DNA of 5,538 bases from Bacteroidales bacterium. Its GTDB lineage: Bacteria > Bacteroidota > Bacteroidia > Bacteroidales > JAOZVK01. The stretch covers positions 1-5,538 of the forward strand of contig JAOZVK010000398.1 of NCBI GenBank assembly GCA_029938185.1. Reading direction: 5' to 3'. The notes below the pieces were generated by a model. It worked only from the letters and a program-made list of their open reading frames with translations. It was not told the DNA's origin and ran no database searches. Shown here piece by piece: positions 1-5,467 of the stretch. Every line of letters begins with the position of its first letter. Position 1 is the stretch's first letter. The position numbers and the translations under genes were made by a program.

Positions 1-14
1 AAAAACCCCCAATT

Positions 15-44
15 ATTAACACCCCAGTCTTCGACCTATTTAAT
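15..44. repeat. Intergenic palindrome, copy A (GTC-TTC-GAC core)
   Basis: A 3-bp GTC/GAC core around TTC (27-35) is flanked by ATTAA on the left (15-19) and TTTAAT on the right (39-44), giving an imperfect palindrome. On the minus strand the core reads GTCGAAGAC, the same as copies B and C in this window. It lies downstream of the stop of the Wzz-like gene (minus strand), so it could be part of that transcript's 3' end, but no T-run follows it in the minus direction and I do not call it a terminator. It shares ACGCTTTTT (52-60) downstream with copy B (2416-2424). Confidence 0.5.
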
Positions 45-139
45 GTGGCTTACGCTTTTTTATAAATTGTTATCATACAGCTGATTGCACAAAAACAAAT
101 GACGAAAAACTTTTGTAAGGCTACTTAATACTTATAAAC

Positions 140-1126
140 TTATTTTTTTTCTTTCACTTTATTCAAAAACTCAGATATTCTTTTTCGTTGGTCAATTATA
201 AAAATTATAAAAACACCAAATAATATAATAATAACATTAAATTTAATATTATAGTCGATATAAGATTTGATAGGTTTGTTGTGTGCAATAAAATCTTCGA
301 TTATAGTCATTGGTTTATTATATAGCTCTAATTCCATTTGATGCTTCTGAATTTCTCTTGTTAAAGATATAACATCTTTGTGAAGTAATTCAATTTTCGA
401 CTCTTTTAGAAAAACTATTTGTCCTTTACTGTCTGTTGTTGCATTTTTTTTATCAACGTTTTTCATATAGTACATTTGTAGACTATCTAATTCGTTAAGT
501 TCAATTTGAGTTTTTGCAATGAGTTGTTTCAATTGATTATTTTTTATTTGCATTCGTTTATTAAAAAACATATCATTGTTTATATAGTTTTTGATACCTT
601 GACTAATTTTTGGAAGTAAGCTATTGTCTAATGTTTTTACTTTTATTTCAAAAAGCTCCATTCTTTGCCATGTTGTGTCTACAAGTAAGCTAAATTCGTT
701 TTTATAATCAACATAATCTGGTATTGAATCTCTATCTTCATCAATATACCAACAGGCTTTTATTTCAAGAATTTTATTAGCAGTTACAGAGTCAATAGAA
801 AATATATTTCTTAATTGTGGATTGTTACTTTCTTGAGTAAATGTATATAAATTATTTATTTTATTTAGAATTTGAGCACTTTCTATATTTGGCTTAACAT
901 TCATAGTACTTTCATAGTCAAAAGATGCTAATTGTTTAAAATAAAACAGACTTCCAGTTGTGCCAATAACTACTAATGCTAAAATATACCAAAATTTTCT
1001 TACAAAAAAACCAAGTATAATTAGGAATATTCTAAGTAAATGATTAAAAAAATTGTTAAAGGATTTTGATATTCTTGAAAAAAGTTCAAAAAGGTCAATT
1101 TCTTGTGTATTGTTTTGTTCTGGCAT
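140..1126 (-). CDS. Wzz/chain-length-determinant-like inner-membrane protein
   Basis: A 328-residue protein with the two-transmembrane layout of polysaccharide co-polymerases. The N-terminal segment EIDLFELFSRI (9-19) is typical of Bacteroidota Wzz-like proteins. Hydrophobic stretches at about 32-63 contain TM1, a long helical, probably periplasmic domain covers about 65-292, and TM2 lies at about 296-311, followed by a short basic cytoplasmic tail ending KVKEKK. Wzz-family proteins set the modal length of O-antigen or other Wzy-made polysaccharide. There is no kinase domain or Walker motif, so this is not a BY-kinase fusion. Residues 129-137 read DEDRDSIPD, an aspartate ladder resembling a calcium-binding thrombospondin type 3 repeat (see findings). 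Residues 192-270 look coiled-coil prone. The proline-rich motif usual before TM2 in enterobacterial Wzz is weak. The ATG at 1124-1126 is the natural start, since the EIDLFELF block follows directly. No glycosyltransferase, wzx or wzy gene is visible beside it, so its polysaccharide is unknown. Family assignment is fairly sure; the exact role is inferred. Confidence 0.75.
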   Translation of the reverse strand: MPEQNNTQEIDLFELFSRISKSFNNFFNHLLRIFLIILGFFVRKFWYILALVVIGTTGSLFYFKQLASFDYESTMNVKPNIESAQILNKINNLYTFTQESNNPQLRNIFSIDSVTANKILEIKACWYIDEDRDSIPDYVDYKNEFSLLVDTTWQRMELFEIKVKTLDNSLLPKISQGIKNYINNDMFFNKRMQIKNNQLKQLIAKTQIELNELDSLQMYYMKNVDKKNATTDSKGQIVFLKESKIELLHKDVISLTREIQKHQMELELYNKPMTIIEDFIAHNKPIKSYIDYNIKFNVIIILFGVFIIFIIDQRKRISEFLNKVKEKK

Positions 1127-1425
1127 AATTTGTTAACTTGTGATATTAATAATTTATTATAAACTAATTCTTGTCATTCAATAAGTTTACTACTAAGTAT
1201 AAAAGGTGTAGACAATTTTTTAACTAAAAAAAAATATTTGATTGGCAAATGTAGTATTTTTATTTGTATTTGTACAACATTGTAGTAGAAAATATTTATG
1301 AATGAATTATCTTAAAAAATATATATACTTAGAACGGTTGCTAATTGTAATTTCAACATATCTATATTTAAAATTTTAAGAGGTTTAGTGTGATGAGGTA
1401 AATTTAATGTTTTTAGCTTAAAGTC
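1127..1425. other. 299-base gap between the two minus-strand genes
   Basis: No open frame here has a convincing start and protein-like content. It contains the promoter at 1246-1277 that faces the Wzz-like gene, giving that gene a predicted leader of roughly 110 bases. A 12-bp AT-only palindrome (TTAAAATTTTAA, 1368-1379) lies about 50 bases beyond the acyltransferase stop in the direction of its transcription. It has no GC stem or T-run, so I cannot call it a terminator. The gap and the promoter suggest that the two minus-strand genes are separate transcription units. Confidence 0.6.
1246..1277 (-). promoter_or_regulatory. Bacteroidota-type promoter for the Wzz-like gene
   Basis: Read on the minus strand, TTG (1277-1275) is followed after 21 bases by TACATTTG (1253-1246). 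This matches the Bacteroidota primary sigma-factor consensus: a TTTG/TTG element near -33 and TAnnTTTG near -7. The -33 triplet is preceded by TG rather than T, so only its TTG part matches. Transcription would start near 1240 and run about 115 bases before the ATG at 1126. It is the best promoter match I found in the window. Confidence 0.6.
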
Positions 1426-2307
1426 TTATGAGGGTGATTTATACTTCCATCTTTTGTGAGACCACAACCAGTCTTCAGGTTTTTTTTGTATTATTTTTTC
1501 AATAATTGATACAAATATTTTTGTCAAACCATCTTTCTGTATAGAAGTATAGTCTTTACTTATATCTATTACATTAAGTGTGTAAAACCCTCGTTTAACT
1601 CTTTGAACATCAAAATAAACAATTGGAATATTAAACATTTTAGCATATCTTTCGGGTCCATGCAAAAAAGCAGTTTTGTGTTTAAAAAAATCAACCCATA
1701 TTGCTTTCTTTTGATTAGAAGGGCTTTGGTCTGCAAGCATTACATAGGCAACAGCTTGTTTTTTAGTTAAAATAAAATAATCGCGAGTATTTGTAATAGG
1801 TACTAAATCAACTCCAAATCGTGCTCTTTTGTTTCTTACATAATTATCAAACATCTTGTTTTTTAATGGTTTGTACAGAACTGCTGTTTTGTGTTTAAAC
1901 TGTGTACCACAAGCTACTGCACCCCATTCCCAGTTTGCATAATGACTTCCTAAAATAATTATATCTTTGCCTTGGTCAAAATATTTATTTGCTACTTCAG
2001 GGTTTAGTGCTATAAATCTGTTTAACATTTGTTTTTCGGTCATTGCAAATCCTTTAAAACCTTCTATAATAATATCTGCAAGATTTTTGTAGAATTTTTT
2101 TGCAATTTTATTTATATCACCTTTTGATTTGTTTGGAAAAACTTTTTGTAGATTATCATATACAGTTTTCTTACGGTATGATATAAGATAATAAAATATT
2201 ATATACAAAATATCAGAAACGAAATAGATTATAAAAAATGGTGTTATTCGCATAATTCCAATTAATATAAGTATAAAATAGAAATTTATTTTTTCTTTAG
2301 TCATCAT
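1426..2307 (-). CDS. LpxL/HtrB-type lipid A (lysophospholipid) acyltransferase
   Basis: From the ATG at 2305-2307 this is 293 residues, a normal length for the family. Members add a secondary acyl chain to lipid A precursors at the inner face of the inner membrane. An N-terminal hydrophobic anchor is followed by YRKKTVYDNLQKVFPNKS, the usual post-anchor block. The catalytic HX4E motif is present in GSHYANWEWG (His122 and Glu127). LYKPLKNKMFD and LADQSPSNQ correspond to conserved acyl-donor and acceptor-site blocks, and the tail PEDWLWSHKRWK is the classic C-terminal signature. The frame is open back to a TTG at 2338-2340, adding 11 residues. I prefer the ATG because the TTG lies in a hairpin and the extra residues are not family-like; an ATG at 2302-2304 is also possible. 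Which position on lipid A is acylated, and with what chain, cannot be read from the sequence. It could be an ornithine-lipid or other lysolipid acyltransferase, but the motifs favour lipid A. Confidence 0.88.
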   Translation of the reverse strand: MMTKEKINFYFILILIGIMRITPFFIIYFVSDILYIIFYYLISYRKKTVYDNLQKVFPNKSKGDINKIAKKFYKNLADIIIEGFKGFAMTEKQMLNRFIALNPEVANKYFDQGKDIIILGSHYANWEWGAVACGTQFKHKTAVLYKPLKNKMFDNYVRNKRARFGVDLVPITNTRDYFILTKKQAVAYVMLADQSPSNQKKAIWVDFFKHKTAFLHGPERYAKMFNIPIVYFDVQRVKRGFYTLNVIDISKDYTSIQKDGLTKIFVSIIEKIIQKKPEDWLWSHKRWKYKSPS

Positions 2308-2330
2308 TAATATAATAAATTTATAACTTT

Positions 2331-2349
2331 GGCTTTTCAAGCCTTTTTT
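2331..2349 (+). terminator. Short GGCTT-TTC-AAGCC hairpin followed by six T
   Basis: A perfect 5-bp stem (2331-2335 with 2339-2343) closes a 3-base loop and is followed by TTTTTT (2344-2349). In the plus direction this has the form of a small intrinsic terminator, yet no plus-strand gene precedes it, so it would stop antisense transcripts. In the minus direction it would be a hairpin in the acyltransferase leader, 24 bases before the preferred ATG, with a GAA loop. The stem is short, so either reading is tentative. Confidence 0.3.
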
Positions 2350-2383
2350 AATTATTAAACCTGAATAATTTATAATTATTGAT

Positions 2384-2410
2384 TGTTAAAGTCGAAGACC
2401 TCAGTTTTAA
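2384..2410. repeat. Intergenic palindrome, copy B (GTC-GAA-GAC core)
   Basis: TTAAA (2386-2390) precedes GTC-GAA-GAC (2391-2399), and TTTTAA (2405-2410) follows after CTCAG. The AT arms and the 3-bp core are inverted around a GAA loop. It shares ACGCTTTTT downstream (2416-2424) with copy A. It lies about 77 bases upstream of the acyltransferase ATG on the other strand. Confidence 0.5.
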
Positions 2411-2585
2411 GTTAAACGCTTTTTGTATATATAGAATTTTATAATTGCAATAATAATAAAGATAACTTGTTTTTTATATTATACTAAGATAAAAGTTAAA
2501 AAAAAAATCAAACTGTTAAAAAACGTTCAACTTAAACTGTTAGTTGATATGGAAATTATAAATTACGAATTACCTTACACCGAAC

Positions 2586-2610
2586 ATTAACTGGTCGAAG
2601 ACCTTTAAAT
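2586..2610. repeat. Intergenic palindrome, copy C (GGTC-GAA-GACC) in the pyrH leader
   Basis: This is the cleanest copy: a perfect GGTC/GACC stem (2593-2596 with 2600-2603) around GAA, flanked by ATTAA (2586-2590) and TTTAAAT (2604-2610). It ends eight bases before the pyrH start codon. If folded in mRNA it would lie in the ribosome standby region. It could also be an operator or a spread repeat. Confidence 0.55.
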
Positions 2611-2618
2611 TTATATAG

Positions 2619-3323
2619 ATGAAATACAAAAGAATTTTACTTAAACTGAGTGGTGAAGCACTAGTAGGAGAAAATAATAGTGGAATAAATAATATTCGAT
2701 TATTTGAGTATGTCGAACAAATTAAGGAGATTGTAAACAAAGGAGTTGAACTTGGAATTGTTATAGGTGGAGGAAATATTTTTAGAGGATTGAGCGGAGT
2801 TGAGCATGGTTTCGACAGAGTAAAAGGCGATAATATGGGAATGTTAGCAACTGTAATAAATGGGCTTGCCTTACAATCGGCATTCGAAAGTATTGGACAA
2901 AAATCAAAGGTGTTTACTTCAATAAAAATGGAGCCTATTGCCGAATATTATAGTAGAGATAAGGCTGTTGAGGCACTTGAAAATAAAACTGTTGCTATAT
3001 TTTCGGGTGGAACAGGCAATCCTTTTTTTACTACCGATACTGCTTCGGCTTTGAGAGCTGTTGAAATAAAAGCTGATATATTACTAAAAGGTACAAGAGT
3101 AGATGGTGTATATAGTGCTGACCCTGAAAAGGATAAATCGGCAACAAAATATGATAGTATTACTTTTGACCAAGTTTATGAAAAAGGACTTAAAATAATG
3201 GATTTAACAGCATTTACAATGTGTAAAACAAACAAATTGCCTATACTTGTTTTTGATATGAATAAAAACAAAAATTTACTTAAAGTAGTTTCCGGTGATA
3301 AAATTGGAACAATTATTCATTAG
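2619..3323 (+). CDS. pyrH: UMP kinase (uridylate kinase)
   Basis: A 234-residue bacterial UMP kinase, which phosphorylates UMP to UDP with ATP in the cytosol, a key step of pyrimidine nucleotide synthesis. It belongs to the amino-acid-kinase fold, not the adenylate/UMP-CMP kinase fold. Signature blocks are present in order: KLSGEAL (9-15), IGGGNIFRG (49-57, phosphate loop), GDNMGMLATVINGLAL (70-85), GGTGNPFFTTDTASALRA (130-147, UMP binding), LKGTRVDGVYSADPEKD (156-172, ATP site) and IMDLTAFTMC (193-202). The length matches the family (E. coli 241), so it appears intact. The ATG is clear because MKYKRILLKLSGEAL is the standard N-terminus. No Shine-Dalgarno sequence is seen, as is usual in this phylum. 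frr, often directly downstream in other bacteria, is absent; an inverted repeat follows instead. The family is often feedback-controlled by UTP, but that cannot be judged here. Confidence 0.97.
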   Translation: MKYKRILLKLSGEALVGENNSGINNIRLFEYVEQIKEIVNKGVELGIVIGGGNIFRGLSGVEHGFDRVKGDNMGMLATVINGLALQSAFESIGQKSKVFTSIKMEPIAEYYSRDKAVEALENKTVAIFSGGTGNPFFTTDTASALRAVEIKADILLKGTRVDGVYSADPEKDKSATKYDSITFDQVYEKGLKIMDLTAFTMCKTNKLPILVFDMNKNKNLLKVVSGDKIGTIIH

Positions 3324-3346
3324 TTTGTTAAATATGCCAAAGTCTT

Positions 3347-3382
3347 AGTCTTCAGTCTGCAATTTGCAACTGACTGAAGACT
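3347..3382. repeat. Nested inverted repeat downstream of pyrH
   Basis: AGTCTTCAGTC (3347-3357) pairs perfectly with GACTGAAGACT (3372-3382), an 11-bp stem. Inside it TGCAA (3358-3362) and TTGCA (3364-3368) form a second inverted pair around a single T. It begins 24 bases after the pyrH stop. No T-run follows on either strand, so it is not a standard intrinsic terminator, though it could protect the 3' end of the mRNA or act as a cruciform or binding site. The direct doublet AGTCTTAGTCTT at 3341-3352 suggests a small duplication at its left edge. Confidence 0.7.
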
Positions 3383-3391
3383 GAAAATATG

Positions 3392-3422
3392 AATATTAAA
3401 TAGGTTGAATACCTTAAATATT
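3392..3422. repeat. Intergenic palindrome, copy D (AGGT-TGAAT-ACCT)
   Basis: Left arm AATATTAAATAGGT (3392-3405) and right arm ACCTTAAATATT (3411-3422) are inverted with only small differences around a TGAAT centre. The ATTAA...GGT.GAA.ACCTT.AAAT pattern aligns with copy C, and its left arm ATTAAATAGGT equals the minus strand of copy A. It ends 34 bases before the metalloprotease ATG, so it lies in that gene's leader or promoter. Confidence 0.55.
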
Positions 3423-3456
3423 GTTTGCATATTTTATTTTTTCCAAATCTACTAAA

Positions 3457-4371
3457 ATGAAAAATATATTTCTTTTCCTGTTTGTTTTTTTATTTCTTGT
3501 AATACCTCAGAATAAAGTTAAAATACTTTCAGTTAGCAATAGCATAAGTTGTAAAACTAAACAGCTAAAATTTTATGACAATAAGGATAGTATATTTCTA
3601 AAATATATACCAAGTGATACAACAAAAATAAAATATATAAATGTAAATATGCATTTTATGTTGAAAGATAACAATACGGGTAATTTTACCGAAAACTCCG
3701 ATGGTTACAACGATACAACATATAATGCTTATAGATATGCTAAAGATTTGATTGATAATTCGAATTACAATTTAGCTAACAATGTTAAAATGAACTTACC
3801 AAGACCAAACAATACTCCAGTATTGAAAACAAAATATAGATACAGGCTAAAGGAAGTCCTTTTTCATAAAAATAGTAAATATTATTATTATGAAAATACA
3901 AATGGTTCGCAACTAATAAAAAATTTTGGAAAAGACAGAGCTAAAGTTATAAACATTTTCATACAAGCAACTAATGCCGAAAATCAAAAATCGGGTGGCG
4001 ATGCATCAATGGCTGGCTATAGGTGGGTGCGAATAAAACGAGCTTGGGAAGACTACGCAATTGGGAAAACTGGTTGGTGGGTAGCCCCTATTTTAAATCA
4101 CGAAATAGGACATTGTCTTGGCTTGGTGCATACAATGCGAAAGTTAAATGGTCCATGTTGCGATTCTATAAATGGTTATTGTGATGATGGTTGCAGCGAT
4201 ACGCCAACATGGGAACATATTGTAGTTAATCTAAAACAAGCTTCTCCATGTTGCTGGAACGATACTATTTGCTCTAATAATATGATGGATTATAGTGCAA
4301 GCCAAAGAGCTATAACTCCTTGCCAACTTGGCAAAATACATTATTATTTATCAAAAATTTCTGATAATTAA
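3457..4371 (+). CDS. Exported M43-like (pappalysin/cytophagalysin) zinc metalloprotease
   Basis: From the ATG at 3457 this is 304 residues. The frame is open back to a TTG at 3421, but the ATG directly precedes a signal-peptide-like N-terminus (MKNIFLFLFVFLFLVIP), so it is preferred. The zinc motif HEIGHCLGLVH (215-225) fits HExxHxxGxxH of metzincins, with His215, His219 and His225 as ligands and Glu216 as the general base. Downstream, CSDTP (246-250) and the Met-turn NNMMDY (274-279) followed by TPCQLGKIH are the pattern of the M43 pappalysin branch. The catalytic domain fills about 160-300; the N-terminal half (30-150) looks like a propeptide or small extra domain without known motifs. Ten cysteines, including pairs 234-235 and 265-266, suggest disulfides outside the cytoplasm. 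No C-terminal type IX secretion domain is present, so the protein probably stays in the periplasm or uses another route. The substrate is unknown. It stands alone on its strand and converges with the lipoprotein gene, with 27 bases between their stops. Confidence 0.85.
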   Translation: MKNIFLFLFVFLFLVIPQNKVKILSVSNSISCKTKQLKFYDNKDSIFLKYIPSDTTKIKYINVNMHFMLKDNNTGNFTENSDGYNDTTYNAYRYAKDLIDNSNYNLANNVKMNLPRPNNTPVLKTKYRYRLKEVLFHKNSKYYYYENTNGSQLIKNFGKDRAKVINIFIQATNAENQKSGGDASMAGYRWVRIKRAWEDYAIGKTGWWVAPILNHEIGHCLGLVHTMRKLNGPCCDSINGYCDDGCSDTPTWEHIVVNLKQASPCCWNDTICSNNMMDYSASQRAITPCQLGKIHYYLSKISDN

Positions 4372-4398
4372 GCAGTCGTATTAGTGATTTTATTTTTA

Positions 4399-5376
4399 TT
4401 ACAAATCAAAATTAGATTCGCCAATAATCTCGCCATCTTTGGTTCTGATTTCTATTTTATATTTTCCGGTATTTAGTTTTATATCTTCTCTCGACCAGTT
4501 TGCACAAATATTATTTAGCCTTTTGTTTTTATAATCAATTGCTGTTTTTATTGTATATCCAATTTGTACACCTTTTGAACTTGTAAAAAATGTTTCTGAA
4601 TTGTGTAATACTTTTTTATTATGAACAATGCTAATATAAACATCGTAGTTACCTGCATTAGCATTACTATTTTCTTTAACCGAAAAACAAATACCAACTT
4701 TCTTTATTCTAAATATAAATTTTCTTGGTTTATATATTTGACTATCACTTTTATTGAAAAATGATATTGCAATATTGGTTGCTTTTAGTTTTTGAGTAAT
4801 TTCTGATAATTTTTTATTTTCATTATCAAGATTTTCATTTTTATTTTCAAGTTCAGTTTTGTTGTAAACTAGTGTTTTATTTTCAATTTTCAGACCTGAA
4901 ACTTCATTTTCCAAGTTATTAATTCTATTTTCTAACTGAGCTATTTGTTTTTCTTTATCTTCAATATTATTAATCAAAATATCGACAACAGTTTTATTAT
5001 TTTTGTAAATTGATGAATTTACTTGCTTTTTTAATCTTTCGGCTACTGCTTTATTTTTTTTCATCAACCTTTTAATATGTTTCATCAGTTGATTTACAGC
5101 TTGATTATCTTTTTTACTTGCGTATTTTTTTCTTTTTATTTTTTTTGTTAAACTTATAACCGAGTCTTGATAAAACCTTAGTCTGTCTTCAACTTTTTTG
5201 TATTCAACAATACGCTTATCATAATCTGCTATTGCTGTATTTATAAGTTCTTCTTGTTCTTTGTATTGCTCAATTTTTGAATTTAATTCACTTATCTCTT
5301 GCTGACAGTCTTTGGTGTTGCAAGCTCCTAATACATTTATTATAATTATAAGTAATATGAATTTTTTTATTTTCAT
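4399..5376 (-). CDS. Coiled-coil lipoprotein with a C-terminal beta-type domain
   Basis: A 325-residue protein. Its N-terminus MKIKKFILLIIIINVLGAC is a lipoprotein signal with lipobox LGAC, so cleavage and lipidation at Cys19 are expected; the following residues NTKD suggest export past the inner membrane. Residues 25-198 are almost entirely charged and heptad-like (for example EKQIAQLENRINNLENEVSGL at 142-162), predicting a long coiled coil with one break near 80-125, a lysine-rich stretch. The last 120 residues form a separate domain with conserved-looking blocks KKVGICFSVKEN, AGNYDVYISI, GYTIKTAIDY and GKYKIEIRTKDGEIIGESNF. I recall this pattern from unnamed Bacteroidota proteins that join a coiled coil to such a domain, but I know no function. 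A structural or scaffold role at the envelope is inference. The ATG at 5374-5376 is fixed by the signal sequence. No promoter was found in the 91 bases before it. Confidence 0.8.
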   Translation of the reverse strand: MKIKKFILLIIIINVLGACNTKDCQQEISELNSKIEQYKEQEELINTAIADYDKRIVEYKKVEDRLRFYQDSVISLTKKIKRKKYASKKDNQAVNQLMKHIKRLMKKNKAVAERLKKQVNSSIYKNNKTVVDILINNIEDKEKQIAQLENRINNLENEVSGLKIENKTLVYNKTELENKNENLDNENKKLSEITQKLKATNIAISFFNKSDSQIYKPRKFIFRIKKVGICFSVKENSNANAGNYDVYISIVHNKKVLHNSETFFTSSKGVQIGYTIKTAIDYKNKRLNNICANWSREDIKLNTGKYKIEIRTKDGEIIGESNFDL

Positions 5377-5467
5377 TTGTATTTAGCTTTTAACGTTTCA
5401 ATATGTGAAGTACATATTTTTTGAGTAATATCTATAAGTCTTGGTTCTTCAAGCTTTTTATACCTAT

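Larger units (their letters stand above)
2308..2618. other. Divergent intergenic region between the acyltransferase gene and pyrH
   Basis: This 311-base region must hold the 5' control sequences of both genes. It contains a GGCTT/AAGCC hairpin with a T-run (2331-2349), palindromes B (2384-2410) and C (2586-2610), a ten-base A run around 2498-2507, and two 9-base direct repeats AAACTGTTA (2510-2518 and 2534-2542) 24 bases apart start to start. A 13-codon frame (2549-2590) lies before pyrH. I found no full TTTG...TAnnTTTG promoter toward pyrH or toward the acyltransferase; the nearest plus-strand candidate, TAACTTGT at about 2463, deviates at key positions. Confidence 0.6.

Noticed and set aside
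3..65. Plus-strand open frame from the left edge ending TAA at 63-65 (includes PVFDLFNVAYAFL), as the tail of a gene.
   Set aside because: Only 20 codons, not recognised, and it overlaps palindrome copy A, so intergenic repeat is the better explanation.
2324..2331. TAACTTTG on the plus strand as a -7 promoter element for pyrH.
   Set aside because: No TTG-type -33 element at the right distance; it would also put the start nearly 280 bases before pyrH and directly at a terminator-like hairpin.
2308..2340. TTG start at 2338-2340 adding 11 residues to the acyltransferase.
   Set aside because: The TTG is in a hairpin, the added residues are not typical of the family, and two ATG codons precede the usual N-terminal anchor.
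3419..3427. TATTGTTTG as a promoter -7 element for the metalloprotease gene.
   Set aside because: Three bases rather than two separate TA from TTTG, and the nearest upstream TTG is too close.
3421..3456. TTG start at 3421 adding 12 residues to the metalloprotease.
   Set aside because: It would put MFAYFIFSKSTK before a complete signal peptide; the ATG at 3457 gives a normal exported N-terminus.
4372..4398. A shared bidirectional terminator between the convergent protease and lipoprotein genes.
   Set aside because: The 27 bases contain no GC stem; termination must occur elsewhere or within the opposing genes.
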